Origin: Comamonadaceae bacterium
GTDB taxonomy: Bacteria; Pseudomonadota; Gammaproteobacteria; Burkholderiales; Burkholderiaceae_C
Length of the DNA stretch: 64,000 bases
Reading direction: 5' to 3'
NCBI GenBank assembly: GCA_027484575.1
Contig: JAIXSQ010000007.1
Coordinates: 1 to 64,000, forward strand
Made by a program: the position numbers and the translations under genes. The notes beneath the pieces are model-generated. The model worked only from the letters and a program-made list of their open reading frames with translations, made no database searches and was not told where the DNA came from. Below are positions 23,283-32,560 of the stretch, one piece after another; the first letter of the stretch is position 1; each line of letters begins with the position of its first letter.

Positions 23283-23309
23283 TCAAGGCCCGCCCTCCCC
23301 TGCCGACAA
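23283..23309 (+). promoter_or_regulatory. Sigma-28 (FliA)-type promoter of motA-motB-cheY-cheZ
   Basis: TCAAGGCC, 11-base spacer, GCCGACAA, about 57 bases before the motA ATG. Motility and chemotaxis genes are late-class in FlhDC systems, in keeping with this element. Confidence 0.82.
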
Positions 23310-23365
23310 TCTTCTCGTGCATCGCCGGCGTGTCGCCATCCGCATGCACCGGAGCCGCCCACACC

Positions 23366-24235
23366 ATGTTCGTCCTGATCGGTTACGTCGTCGTCATCGC
23401 CTGTGTCTTCGGCGGCTACGCGCTGGCCGGCGGCAAGTTCGCCGTGATCATCAAGGCGGCCCCGGTGGAGCTGTTCATCATCGGCGGCGCCGCCGCCGGC
23501 GCCTTCCTGGTGAGCAACAGCGCCAAGACCATCAAGGCGACGGTCGCCTTCCTGCCCAAGCTGCTCAAGGGCTCCAAGTACACCAAGGCGCGCTACATGG
23601 AGCTGATGTCGCTGCTCTACGACGTGCTGGTCAAGGCCCGCAAGGAGGGCCTGATGTCCATCGAGGGCGACGTCGAGAAGCCCGAGGACAGCGCCATCTT
23701 CAAGAAGTACCCGCTGATCTCGGCCGACCACCACCTGATGGAGTTCATCACCGACTACCTGCGGATGATGGTCTCGGGCAACCTGAACGCGCACGAGCTC
23801 GAGAACCTGATGGACAACGAGATCGACACCCACCACCACGAGGCCTGCGTGCCCGCCGGCGCGATCCAGGCGGTCGGCGACGGCCTGCCCGCCTTCGGCA
23901 TCGTGGCCGCGGTGCTGGGCGTGGTGAAGACCATGGCGTCGGTGGGCGCCTCGCCCGCGGTGCTGGGGCAGATGATCGCCGGCGCCCTGGTGGGCACCTT
24001 CCTGGGCATCCTGATGGCCTACGGCTTCGTCAGCCCGCTGGCCAGCCTGGCCAACCAGAAGGTGGACGAGGAGACCAAGGAGCTGCAGTGCATCAAAGCC
24101 ACGCTGCTGGCCAGCGTGCAGGGCTACGCCCCGGCCATCGCCCTGGAGTTCGGCCGCAAGGTGCTGTATTCGACCGAGCGTCCCGGCTTCGCCGAGCTCG
24201 AGAGCCACGTCAAGGGCGCCAAGAAGGCGGCCTGA
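23366..24235 (+). CDS. motA: Flagellar motor stator protein MotA
   Basis: 289 residues from ATG 23366. MotA and MotB form the proton-driven stator. Four membrane helices are visible: two near the N-terminus (VLIGYVVVIACVFGGYAL; ELFIIGGAAAGAFLV) and two after the cytoplasmic domain (AFGIVAAVLGVVKTM; LVGTFLGILMAYGFV). The large cytoplasmic loop that meets FliG includes the conserved RYMELMSLLYDVL and EGLMSIEGDVE stretches. motB follows after 34 bases. Confidence 0.97.
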   Translation: MFVLIGYVVVIACVFGGYALAGGKFAVIIKAAPVELFIIGGAAAGAFLVSNSAKTIKATVAFLPKLLKGSKYTKARYMELMSLLYDVLVKARKEGLMSIEGDVEKPEDSAIFKKYPLISADHHLMEFITDYLRMMVSGNLNAHELENLMDNEIDTHHHEACVPAGAIQAVGDGLPAFGIVAAVLGVVKTMASVGASPAVLGQMIAGALVGTFLGILMAYGFVSPLASLANQKVDEETKELQCIKATLLASVQGYAPAIALEFGRKVLYSTERPGFAELESHVKGAKKAA

Positions 24236-24269
24236 GCGGCCCGCCCCCAGCGCCACCGAGGACACGACC

Positions 24270-25277
24270 ATGGCCAGCAGTTCCGGCAAGCTCCAGCCGA
24301 TCATCATCAAGCGCGTCAAGAAGGGCGGCCACGGCGGCCACCACGGCGGCGCCTGGAAGATCGCCTATGCCGACTTCGTGACGGCCATGATGGCCTTCTT
24401 CCTGCTCATGTGGCTGCTGGGCTCCACCGCCCAGGGCGACCTGCAGGGCATCGCCGCCTACTTCCAGAGCCCGCTGAAGGTCGCCCTGACCGGCGGCTCG
24501 GGCTCGGGCGACAGCTCCAGCCTGATCAAGGGCGGCGGCCAGTCGCTCACCCGCACCAACGGCAACGAGCGCCGCGGCGAGGTCGAGGCCGACAAGCGCG
24601 CCTACAACCTGCAGGCCCTGCGCTCGGAGGTCGAGGCCCGCGACGCCGAGGTGGTCAAGGAGATGCAGCGGCGCGTCGAGGCCGCGATCGCGGCCAACCC
24701 GCGGCTGGCGGCCCTGGCCGCGCAGATGCGGCTGGACCCCACCGCCGACGGCCTGCGCATCCAGATCGTGGACGACCAGGGCCGGCCGATGTTCGACAGC
24801 GGCAGCGCCCGCGTGAAGGACTACATGCGCGAGCTGCTGCGGCAGATCGGCGCCATCGTCAACGAGTCCGGCGGCCAGGTCGTGCTGTCGGGCCACACCG
24901 ACGCCTCGGCCTACTCGGGCGGCGAGCGCGGCTACTCGAACTGGGAGCTGTCCTCCGACCGGGCCAACGCCTCGCGCCGCGAGCTGCTGGCCGGCGGCCT
25001 GGCCGAGGAGCGCATCGTGCGCGTGCTCGGCCTGGGCTCGTCGGTGCCCTTCGAGCCCAAGGACCCGCTGTCGCCGCTGAACCGCCGCATCTCGATCCTG
25101 GTGCTGGGCCAGCTGGGCGCCGAACGCTGGGCCGGCGGCTCCGAGGTGCCCGTCTCGGAAGCCCAGGCCCTGGAAAACATCCTCAAGCGCCGCGAAGCCG
25201 CGGCGCCCCCGGCGCCGGCCGCTCCGGCCCCCGCCGCCCCTGCGCAACCCTCGCCTTCCAATGGAGTCCGCCCATGA
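24270..25277 (+). CDS. motB: Flagellar motor stator protein MotB
   Basis: 335 residues. MotB anchors the stator to peptidoglycan and carries the proton-binding aspartate. The short basic N-terminus leads into the single membrane helix [20 protein letters not shown], with Asp35 as the expected proton site. A periplasmic linker and OmpA-like domain follow ([39 protein letters not shown]). The C-terminal tail is Ala/Pro-rich. The stop overlaps the cheY start by four bases. Confidence 0.97.
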   Translation: MASSSGKLQPIIIKRVKKGGHGGHHGGAWKIAYADFVTAMMAFFLLMWLLGSTAQGDLQGIAAYFQSPLKVALTGGSGSGDSSSLIKGGGQSLTRTNGNERRGEVEADKRAYNLQALRSEVEARDAEVVKEMQRRVEAAIAANPRLAALAAQMRLDPTADGLRIQIVDDQGRPMFDSGSARVKDYMRELLRQIGAIVNESGGQVVLSGHTDASAYSGGERGYSNWELSSDRANASRRELLAGGLAEERIVRVLGLGSSVPFEPKDPLSPLNRRISILVLGQLGAERWAGGSEVPVSEAQALENILKRREAAAPPAPAAPAPAAPAQPSPSNGVRP

Positions 25278-25672
25278 GCACCCCCGCTGACCTCAAGTTC
25301 CTGATCGTCGACGACTTCTCGACCATGCGCCGCATCGTGCGCAACCTGCTGAAGGAGGCCGGCCACGCCAACGCCGACGAGGCCGAGGATGGCGTGGCCG
25401 CCCTGCAGAAGCTCAAGGGCGGCAGCTTCGACTTCGTCGTGTCGGACATCAACATGCCCAACATGAACGGCTTCGAGCTGCTGTCGGCCATCCGCGCCGA
25501 GCCCTCGCTGTCCAAGCTGCCGGTGCTGATGATCACCGCCGAGGCGCGCAAGGAGGACATCGTGATGGCCGCCCAGGCCGGCGCCAGCGGCTACATCGTC
25601 AAGCCCTTCACCAAGGCGACGCTGGAGGAGAAGGTCAACAAGATCCTGCAGAAGCTGCAGGCTCCCGCCTGA
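25274..25672 (+). CDS. cheY: Chemotaxis response regulator CheY
   Basis: 132 residues, a stand-alone receiver domain. Phospho-CheY binds the FliM switch and changes motor rotation. The acidic pair (VDDFSTMRR), phosphorylation site Asp58 ([10 protein letters not shown]), Thr88 (LMITAEA) and Lys110 (YIVKPF) are all in place. Translation is coupled to motB by ATGA, and cheZ follows after 20 bases. cheA, cheW, cheR and cheB are not in the window. Confidence 0.97.
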   Translation: MSTPADLKFLIVDDFSTMRRIVRNLLKEAGHANADEAEDGVAALQKLKGGSFDFVVSDINMPNMNGFELLSAIRAEPSLSKLPVLMITAEARKEDIVMAAQAGASGYIVKPFTKATLEEKVNKILQKLQAPA

Positions 25673-25692
25673 GCCGCCGGGAGGAACCCCAG

Positions 25693-26298
25693 ATGGCCGA
25701 CCTCATCGCCACCGAAGCACCCGTCGATCCGCAAGAGTTCTACCAGCGCGTCGGCGAGATCACGCGCACGCTGCACACCGCGCTGCGCGAGCTGGGCTAC
25801 GACAAGAAGATCGAGACCAGCCTGTCCCACCTGCCCGATGCCCGCTCGCGCCTGAGCTACATCGCGCGGCTGACCGGCGAGGCCGCCGAGAAGGTGCTCA
25901 ACACCGTCGACGCCGCGCAGGCCAGCCAGTCCGACCTGGGCCGCCGCGCCGCCGACCTGGAAGGCCGGCTGGCCGCCGGCGAGCCGCTGCCGGCCGAGGC
26001 CATGCTGGCTTTCGTGCGCGAGGTGCGCGCCGGCACCGAGCGGACCGCCGGCCAGCTGACCGACATCATGCTGGCCCAGGACTTCCACGACCTGACCGGC
26101 CAGACCGTGCACAAGGTGGTGAACGTCGCCGCCGACCTGGAGGAGTCGCTGCTCAAGCTGCTGCTCGAGGCCACGCCGCCCGCCCCAGCCCCGGCCGAGC
26201 GCGGCGCGCTCGACGGCCCGGTGCACGATCCGCGCCGCAACGACGTGGTGGCCAACCAGGCCCAGGTCGACGACCTGCTGGAGTCGCTCGGGTTCTGA
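25693..26298 (+). CDS. cheZ: CheY-P phosphatase CheZ
   Basis: 201 residues. CheZ removes phosphate from CheY. The catalytic signature is QDFHDLTGQ, with Asp133 and Gln137 matching E. coli Asp143/Gln147. The C-terminal peptide QAQVDDLLESLGF is the CheY-tethering helix. A GC-rich hairpin lies 25 bases after the stop, ending the motA-cheZ unit. Confidence 0.97.
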   Translation: MADLIATEAPVDPQEFYQRVGEITRTLHTALRELGYDKKIETSLSHLPDARSRLSYIARLTGEAAEKVLNTVDAAQASQSDLGRRAADLEGRLAAGEPLPAEAMLAFVREVRAGTERTAGQLTDIMLAQDFHDLTGQTVHKVVNVAADLEESLLKLLLEATPPAPAPAERGALDGPVHDPRRNDVVANQAQVDDLLESLGF

Positions 26299-26323
26299 GC
26301 GCTGCCACCGCGTGGCACCCGAG

Positions 26324-26344
26324 AAGGCGGCCGCTGGCCGCCTT
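26324..26344. terminator. Hairpin terminator between cheZ and a converging small gene
   Basis: Perfect 9-bp stem AAGGCGGCC/GGCCGCCTT with a 3-nt loop. On the plus strand a few T follow; the stem could serve both converging transcripts. Confidence 0.7.
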
Positions 26345-26352
26345 CGCCGCTT

Positions 26353-26559
26353 TCAGGATTCCATCGACCCGGCGAACGCCTGCGCGAAGGCGGCGTCGCC
26401 GGCCGGCTCGTCGAAGCTGAGCAGCAACGGGTGGTAGGGATCCAGGCGCGCCCTGCCCTCCCACGGCACCAGGAAGTCCTGCAGCCGGCGCCGGTCGCCG
26501 GGCGACAGGTCGTGCAATTCCCAGGCGATCGGCGGGCTGGTGCGGCGGGTGATGCGCAT
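26353..26559 (-). CDS. Small conserved-looking hypothetical protein
   Basis: 68 residues from ATG 26559; the frame stays open to an ATG at 26595. I do not recognise it. Codon use is normal for this genome (strong G/C at third positions). The product is soluble and has a mildly charged centre (WELHDLSPGDRRRLQDFLVPWEGR) followed by an acidic C-terminus. It lies alone on the minus strand, converging on cheZ across a hairpin. Confidence 0.55.
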   Translation of the reverse strand: MRITRRTSPPIAWELHDLSPGDRRRLQDFLVPWEGRARLDPYHPLLLSFDEPAGDAAFAQAFAGSMES

Positions 26560-27002
26560 GGCCCATGCTGGCCCGGCCCGCCGGCCGGGGCCCATCGGAC
26601 GGGCGCCCTGGCGGGTGTCGGCGGCGCACCGACGGGGCGGGCAGGCGACGGGGCGACAGGACGGCGGACCATGGCGGCGCCCTTCCTGCCCACCACCTCA
26701 CGGCGCCTGCACGCGGGCGGGGGTGGGCCGGGGCGGCGACTTTGGCTCGCCTCAGGAGCCGCCGCGGCCCACCCCCGACCGCGCGCCACGGACGGAGGCC
26801 GGACTGGATCCCCGCCTGCGCGGGGATGACGGAGTGGGGCTGGGACGAGGGAGTGGGGCGGCGATGTCGGAGGCGGGCGGGATGACGGCTCGGGGCAGGC
26901 GCGGCGCACCGGAGAGATACCCCCCTCCTCCCCCCTTCTTCCTCGCTTAAGTTTTCCGGCCGGCTCGAACAATGCCATGGACCCCCCAGTCCATCCGCAC
27001 CC
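26560..27002. other. Intergenic region upstream of flhB with one palindromic repeat
   Basis: About 440 bases with no supportable gene. It is very GC-rich, with polypurine tracts at 26830-26900 and a pyrimidine run at 26920-26946. A copy of the dispersed palindrome lies at 26808-26827. Just before flhB, TTAAGTTT at 26947 matches a sigma-28 -35 box, but the sequence 11 bases on (CGAACAAT) is a poor -10, so the flhB promoter is not defined. Confidence 0.6.
26808..26827. repeat. Dispersed 20-bp palindrome upstream of flhB
   Basis: ATCCCCGC-ctgc-GCGGGGAT, a perfect 8-bp inverted repeat with the same loop and orientation as the copies at 2385 and 2472. Confidence 0.85.
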
Positions 27003-28148
27003 GTGTCCGACTCGTCCGAAACCAGCCGCGAAGACCGCCAGCTCGAAGCGTCCCAGCAACGCCTGGACAAGGCACGCGAGGACGGCCAGCTGCCGCGCTC
27101 GCGCGAGCTGGCGCACCTGGCGGCGGCCGGCTGCCTGCTGGCGCTGCTGATGGCCGGCGGGCCCTGGCTGGGCAAGGGCGCGCTGGAGATCGTCGGCGAG
27201 GGCCTGCGCTTTTCGCGCGAGGCCGTCTTCCAGGACCGCACCATGGGCCTGCGCCTGGGGACGCTGGGGCTGCAGGGCGCGGTGCTGGTCGTGCCTGTGG
27301 TCGGCGCCATCGCCGTGCTGCTGGCCGGCGCCGCCGTCGCCGTGGGCGGCTGGAACTTCACCACCAAGGCGCTGGAGCCCAAGTTCGAGCGCCTGGACCC
27401 GCTGGCGGGCTTCGGCCGCCTGGTCTCGCGCCATGCGCTGCTGGAGCACCTGCGCACCATCACCGTCTGCACCGCCCTGCTCGGCCTGGCCGGCTGGTGG
27501 ATGCTGCGCCACCTGCAGGACCTGCAGGACCTGGGCCGCATGCCGCTGGCCGCCGGCCTGGCCGAGGGCTTCGCCTGGATCGCCACCGGCCTGTCGGTGC
27601 TGGCGGGCGTGGCCGCCGTCGCCGCGCTGCTGGACGCGCCGCTGCAGGTCTTCAAGCACAAGGCCGACCTGCGCATGACGCAGGACGAGGCCAGGCAGGA
27701 ACACAAGGAAGCCGAGGGCGACCCGCACATGAAGGGCGAGCGCCGCCGGCGCCAGCGCGAGATGTCGCGCGGCCGGATGCTGGCCGCCGTGCCGTCGGCC
27801 AGCGTGATCGTCACCAACCCGACCCACTACGCGGTCGCCCTGCGCTACGAGGAAGGCGACACCGGCGCGCCGGTGGTGGTCGCCATGGGCGCCGACCACC
27901 TGGCGCTGAAGATCCGCGAAGTCGCCGCCGCCGCCCGCGTCCCCACCCTGGAGGCCCCGCCGCTGGCCCGCGCCCTGTACGCGCACGGCGAGGTCGGCCG
28001 CGAGGTGCCGGTGCAGCTGTACACCGCGGTCGCCCAGGTGCTGGCCTGGGTGTTCGCGCTGCGCACCGCCCGCCGCGCCCCGGCCGAGCCGGTGATCGAG
28101 GTGCCGGCCGGCATGGACCCGCACGAGGGCAAGGAGCTGGCTGAATGA
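27003..28148 (+). CDS. flhB: Flagellar export switch protein FlhB
   Basis: 381 residues, GTG start; the nearby ATG at 26977 is out of frame. FlhB is an export-gate membrane protein whose cytoplasmic domain cleaves itself at NPTH and, with FliK, changes substrate specificity. The N-terminus has the usual SSETSREDRQLEASQQRLDKAREDGQLPRS-type charged lead, then four membrane helices. The autocleavage site NPTH is at residues 272-275. The stop overlaps the flhA start (ATGA). Confidence 0.97.
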   Translation: MSDSSETSREDRQLEASQQRLDKAREDGQLPRSRELAHLAAAGCLLALLMAGGPWLGKGALEIVGEGLRFSREAVFQDRTMGLRLGTLGLQGAVLVVPVVGAIAVLLAGAAVAVGGWNFTTKALEPKFERLDPLAGFGRLVSRHALLEHLRTITVCTALLGLAGWWMLRHLQDLQDLGRMPLAAGLAEGFAWIATGLSVLAGVAAVAALLDAPLQVFKHKADLRMTQDEARQEHKEAEGDPHMKGERRRRQREMSRGRMLAAVPSASVIVTNPTHYAVALRYEEGDTGAPVVVAMGADHLALKIREVAAAARVPTLEAPPLARALYAHGEVGREVPVQLYTAVAQVLAWVFALRTARRAPAEPVIEVPAGMDPHEGKELAE

Positions 28149-30247
28149 GCGCCGTCGTGCCCGCCACCGCCTCGCCCGTCGCCGGCGGCCGTCCCGCCTG
28201 GCTGGCCGGCATGCCCGGCGCCCGCGCGCTGGGCGCGCCGCTGCTCATCGTGCTGATCCTGGCGATGATGCTGGTGCCGCTGCCGCCGTTCGCGCTGGAC
28301 CTGCTGTTCTCCTTCAACATCGCGCTGTCGCTGGTGGTGCTGATGGTGGCCAGCTACACCAAGCGCACGCTGGACTTCGCGGCCTTCCCCACCGTGCTGC
28401 TGGTCACCACGCTGATGCGGCTGTCGCTCAACGTGGCCTCGACCCGCGCCGTGCTGCTCAACGGCCACACCGGCACCGGCGCCGCCGGCCAGGTGATCGA
28501 GTCCTTCGCCCACTTCCTGATCGGCGGCAGCTTCGCGGTCGGCATCGTGGTGTTCGCGATCCTGACCATCATCAACTTCGTCGTCATCACCAAGGGCGCC
28601 GGCCGCATCGCCGAGGTCTCGGCCCGCTTCGCCCTGGACGCGATGCCCGGCAAGCAGATGGCCATCGATGCCGACATGGCCGCCGGCAGCATCGACGAGA
28701 AGGAAGCCCGCAAGCGCCGCAACGAGGTCACGCAGGAGGCCGAGTTCTACGGCTCCATGGACGGCGCCTCCAAGTTCGTGCGCGGCGACGCCATCGCCGG
28801 CATCCTGATCCTGTTCATCAACGTGATCGGCGGCCTGGCCATCGGCGTGCTGCAGCACAACCTGCCGGTCGCATCGGCCGCCGAGACCTACGTGCTGCTG
28901 GCCATCGGCGACGGCCTGGTGGCCCAGGTGCCCGCACTGGTGATCTCGGTGGCCGCCGGCCTGATCGTCTCGCGCGTGGGCGAGGAGGACATCGGCAACC
29001 AGGTCGCCACCCAGCTGTTCGCCATCCCGCGCGCGCTGGGCCTGACCGCGGCCGTGGTCGGCGTGCTGGGCCTGATCCCGGGCATGCCGCACATCCCGTT
29101 CCTGCTGCTGGCCGGCCTGTTCGGCTGGGGCGCCTGGTTCCTGGCCAAGCTGGCCAACCGGCCCAAGCCGGCCGAGCCCGATGCCCCCGTGGCCGGCGCC
29201 AACCCGAACGGCGAGGCCAGCTGGGACGACGTCACGCCGGTGGACATCCTGGGCCTGGAGGTGGGCTACCGCCTGATCGCGCTGGTCGACAAGGCCCAGG
29301 GCGGCGACCTGCTGGGCCGCATCAAGGGCGTGCGCAAGAAGTTCGCCGGCGAGGTGGGCTTCCTGCCGCCGCCCGTGCACATCCGCGACAACCTGGAGCT
29401 GCACCCCTCGGCCTACCGCATCCTGCTGCGCGGCGTGGTGGTGGGCGAAGGCCAGGCCTTCGCCGGCATGTTCCTGGCGATCAACCCCGGCCACATCAAG
29501 GTGCCGCTGGCCGGCACGGTCACCCGCGACCCGGCCTTCGGCCTGGAGGCGACCTGGATCGAGGCGCGCCTGCGCGAGCAGGCCCAGGCCTCGGGCTACA
29601 CCGTGGTGGATGCCTCCACCGTGCTGGCCACGCACCTGAACCACGTCATGCAGAGCCAGGCCGCCCAGCTGCTGGGCCGCGCCGAGGTGCAGGACCTGCT
29701 GGACCACGCCAAGAAGTACGCCCCCGGCCTGGTGGAGGACACCGTGCCCAAGCAGGTGCCGCTGCCGGTGCTGCAGAAGGTGCTGCGCAACCTGCTGGAG
29801 GAGACCGTGCACATCCGCGACCTGCGGGCGGTGCTGGAGATCCTGGCCGAGAACGGCGGCGTGACCGATCCCGAGCTGCTCACCCGCGAGGTGCGCATCG
29901 GGCTGGCCGCCGCCATCGTGCAGGGCCTGTACGGCGCCCAGAAGGAACTCGGGGTGCTGGCCGTCGAGCCCGGCCTCGAGCAGGTGCTGGTGCAGGCGCT
30001 GTCGCCCCAGGCCACCGCCCCGCTGGACCCCGGCATGGCCGAGCTGCTGGTGCAGCAGGCCGCCGAGGCCGCGAAGGAACAGGAGGAGGCGGGCCTGCCG
30101 GCCTGCCTGCTGGTGCCCGACCGCATCCGCACGCCGATGGCGCGGCTGGTGCGGCGCAAGGCACCGCGCCTGCACGTGCTGGCGCATAGCGAGATCCCCC
30201 GCACCCACACCATCCAGATCCAACGCGTCATCGGAGTCGCACCATGA
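28145..30247 (+). CDS. flhA: Flagellar export gate protein FlhA
   Basis: 700 residues, normal length. FlhA is the large export-gate subunit; its cytoplasmic ring docks chaperone-substrate complexes. The N-terminal half has about eight membrane helices and the highly conserved FHIPEP-family loop (RIAEVSARFALDAMPGKQMAIDADM, then DGASKFVRGDAIAGI). The C-terminal half is the soluble ring domain. It is coupled by four-base overlaps to flhB before it and flhF after it. Confidence 0.98.
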   Translation: MSAVVPATASPVAGGRPAWLAGMPGARALGAPLLIVLILAMMLVPLPPFALDLLFSFNIALSLVVLMVASYTKRTLDFAAFPTVLLVTTLMRLSLNVASTRAVLLNGHTGTGAAGQVIESFAHFLIGGSFAVGIVVFAILTIINFVVITKGAGRIAEVSARFALDAMPGKQMAIDADMAAGSIDEKEARKRRNEVTQEAEFYGSMDGASKFVRGDAIAGILILFINVIGGLAIGVLQHNLPVASAAETYVLLAIGDGLVAQVPALVISVAAGLIVSRVGEEDIGNQVATQLFAIPRALGLTAAVVGVLGLIPGMPHIPFLLLAGLFGWGAWFLAKLANRPKPAEPDAPVAGANPNGEASWDDVTPVDILGLEVGYRLIALVDKAQGGDLLGRIKGVRKKFAGEVGFLPPPVHIRDNLELHPSAYRILLRGVVVGEGQAFAGMFLAINPGHIKVPLAGTVTRDPAFGLEATWIEARLREQAQASGYTVVDASTVLATHLNHVMQSQAAQLLGRAEVQDLLDHAKKYAPGLVEDTVPKQVPLPVLQKVLRNLLEETVHIRDLRAVLEILAENGGVTDPELLTREVRIGLAAAIVQGLYGAQKELGVLAVEPGLEQVLVQALSPQATAPLDPGMAELLVQQAAEAAKEQEEAGLPACLLVPDRIRTPMARLVRRKAPRLHVLAHSEIPRTHTIQIQRVIGVAP

Positions 30248-31803
30248 ATGTGAAGCGCTTTGTCGGCAAGAACGCCCGTGAGGCCATGGCCCAGGCCCGC
30301 GCCGCCTTCGGCGAGGACGCCGTGGTGCTGTCCAACCGCCCGGTGCCCGGTGGCGTCGAGATCCTGGCCACGGCCGGTGCCGAGATCGGCAGCGCCGCGC
30401 GCCTGCCGGCCCCCGCCCCCGCGCAGCAGCAGGCCGCGGACGAGCCCGCACCGGCCCGCCCCCGCGCGCGCCCGGCCCGCGCCGCCGCCACGGCCCCGGC
30501 GGCGCCGGCCGCCGGTGACGACACCGCGACCATGAGCACGGTGTCGTTCCAGCAGTTCGTGCGTGAGCGCCAGCGCCAGGAGGCCGAGTCTGCCAAGCTG
30601 CGCGCCGCCGCCGGCCGCGCCGCCGAGCAGGTCGCCGGCATGCCCGAGCCGGCCGCGCCGGCGCCTGCCGCGCCCGCCGCCGCCTTCACCGCCCCGGCGC
30701 GCCGCACCGCGCCGGTGGAGCCCGGCCGCTTCGCCCGCGAGGCCCTGGCCGCCGCCGAATCCGACGCCGCCTTCGACCCGCTGCAGGGCATCGACTTCCA
30801 GGCCTCGCGCCCGCCGGTGGGCCCGGCCGCCTACAGCCGCATCGAAGGCGTCAAGGACCGCGACGGCAGCGAGGAGGTGATGGCCGAGCTGCGCCAGCTG
30901 CGCAACAGCATCAGCCAGCAGCTGTCGGGCATGGCCTGGTTCGACAGCGTGCGCCGCAGCCCCGCGCAGACGCGCCTGCTGCGCACCCTGCTGGGCAACG
31001 GCTTCTCGGCCACGCTGACCCGCCGCCTGGTGGAGAAGCTGCCCGAGGACCTGGGCGAGGCCCAGGCCGATGCCTGGCTGCTGAACATGCTGGCGCACAA
31101 CCTGCGCACCAGCGGCGACGAGTGCATCCAGAACCGTGGCGGCGTGTACGCGCTGGTGGGCCCCACCGGCGTGGGCAAGACCACCACCACCGCCAAGATC
31201 GCGGCCAACTTCGCGCTCAAGCACGGGCCCGGCTCGGTCGGCCTGATCACGGTGGACACCTACCGCATGGCCGCCGGCGACCAGCTGCGCGCCTTCGGCA
31301 AGATCCTGGGCATCCCGGTGCACACCGCGCGCGACGCCGCCTCGCTGGCCGACCTGCTGGACCTGTTCGGCGGCAAGAAGCTGGTGCTGGTGGACACCGT
31401 CGGCGTGGGCCAGCGCGACCGCCGCCTGCCCGAGCTGTTCGCCGCCCTGCCCCAGCGCCGGCTGCAGCGCCTGCTGGTGCTCAACGCCGCGGTGCAGGGC
31501 GAGACCCTGGACGAGGTGGTGCAGGCCTACAGCAGCGGCCCCGGCACGCGCTGCGTCATCTCCAAGCTGGACGAGTCGGCCCGCTGCGGCGGCGCGATCG
31601 ACGTCGCCATCCGCCACCAGCTGGTGGTCGAGGGCATCGCCAACGGCCAGCGCGTGCCCGAGGACTGGCACGCCGCCCGCGGCACGCTGCTGGCGCAGAA
31701 GGCGCTGATGCGGCCCTCGGGCAGCTTCGCGCCGGACGAGAACGAACTGGGCCTGGTGCTGACCATGCCGCCGGCGCCGGTGGCGGGAGCCTCGCGTGCT
31801 TGA
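30244..31803 (+). CDS. flhF: SRP-type GTPase FlhF
   Basis: 519 residues. FlhF is an SRP-family GTPase that governs where and whether flagella are built. It has a conserved short N-terminal segment (MNVKRFVGKNAREAM), then a long Ala/Pro linker (about 55-180), the N domain, and the G domain with P-loop GPTGVGKT (306-313), DTYRMAAGDQLRAFG and DTVGVGQRD. The linker is longer than in many homologues. Its 3' end overlaps flhG by eight bases. Confidence 0.95.
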   Translation: MNVKRFVGKNAREAMAQARAAFGEDAVVLSNRPVPGGVEILATAGAEIGSAARLPAPAPAQQQAADEPAPARPRARPARAAATAPAAPAAGDDTATMSTVSFQQFVRERQRQEAESAKLRAAAGRAAEQVAGMPEPAAPAPAAPAAAFTAPARRTAPVEPGRFAREALAAAESDAAFDPLQGIDFQASRPPVGPAAYSRIEGVKDRDGSEEVMAELRQLRNSISQQLSGMAWFDSVRRSPAQTRLLRTLLGNGFSATLTRRLVEKLPEDLGEAQADAWLLNMLAHNLRTSGDECIQNRGGVYALVGPTGVGKTTTTAKIAANFALKHGPGSVGLITVDTYRMAAGDQLRAFGKILGIPVHTARDAASLADLLDLFGGKKLVLVDTVGVGQRDRRLPELFAALPQRRLQRLLVLNAAVQGETLDEVVQAYSSGPGTRCVISKLDESARCGGAIDVAIRHQLVVEGIANGQRVPEDWHAARGTLLAQKALMRPSGSFAPDENELGLVLTMPPAPVAGASRA

Positions 31804-32539
31804 CCAGGGCAACGACCAGGCCGCCGGGCTGCGCCAGCTGATGGCGCAGGCCGCGCCGCTGGCCATGCTGGCCTTCCCGCTGGACGGCGGGCCGGGCGCG
31901 TGGATCGCCCAGTTGGCCCACGCGCTGCGCGCCCTGGGCCGCAAGCCCGTGGTGCTGGACGCCGGCCGCGGCACCGTGGCCGCCGCCTTCGGCCTGAAGC
32001 TGCGGCACGAACTGCTGGACCTGCTGCAGGGCAGCAGGCCGTTCGACGACGTGGCGCGCACCACCGACGACGGCGTGTGGGTGCTGCGCGGCGAGCGCGG
32101 CATCGACGCCTTCGTGGCCTCGGGCGCGCCGGCGCAGCAGCTGCTGGGCGGCTTCGCCCGCCTGTCGCAGGGCTTCGACGAACTGCTGCTGGCCATGCCG
32201 GCCGGCGAGCTGGCCTGCCTGGCCGCGCCCGGCCGCAGCGTGCCGGTGCTGGGCATGGACGTGGGCTCGCAGGGCCGCGTGGAGAGCTACGCCCTGCTCA
32301 AGCACATGGCCGGCGGCTTCGGTTACCGGCGCTTTTCCTGCGTGGTGCGCGGGGCCGACAACGCGGCGCACGCGGCCGAGGAGCACGCCCGCCTGGCCCA
32401 GGCCGCGCGCCAGTTCCTGGACACCGAGGTGCTGCTGGCCGGCTGGCTGCCGGCCGGCCCCGAGGGCCGCGAGGCCGCGCTGGCCCACACCGCCGACACC
32501 CTGCTGCGCACCGCGGCCACCCCCCTGCTGGCCGCCTGA
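31796..32539 (+). CDS. flhG: FlhG/FleN-like MinD-family protein with degenerate nucleotide-binding site
   Basis: 247 residues, GTG start within the flhF 3' end. FlhG normally is a MinD-like ATPase that limits flagellar number by acting on FlhF. Position between flhF and fliA and the fold pattern (ALGRKPVVLDAGRGTVAAAFGL, YALLKHMAGGFGYRRFSCVVRG) fit. However, the P-loop is missing: where GKGGVGKT is expected, residues 28-36 read FPLDGGPGA with no lysine. ATP binding is therefore doubtful and the protein may act as a non-switching partner. Confidence 0.8.
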   Translation: MLDQGNDQAAGLRQLMAQAAPLAMLAFPLDGGPGAWIAQLAHALRALGRKPVVLDAGRGTVAAAFGLKLRHELLDLLQGSRPFDDVARTTDDGVWVLRGERGIDAFVASGAPAQQLLGGFARLSQGFDELLLAMPAGELACLAAPGRSVPVLGMDVGSQGRVESYALLKHMAGGFGYRRFSCVVRGADNAAHAAEEHARLAQAARQFLDTEVLLAGWLPAGPEGREAALAHTADTLLRTAATPLLAA

Positions 32540-32560
32540 GATTTCACGAGAGAGTCCCGC

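Noticed and set aside
26947-26973. Possible sigma-28 promoter before flhB.
   Set aside because: The -35 (TTAAGTTT) is good, but the sequence at the 11-base spacing (CGAACAAT) is not a FliA -10. Kept only as a remark.
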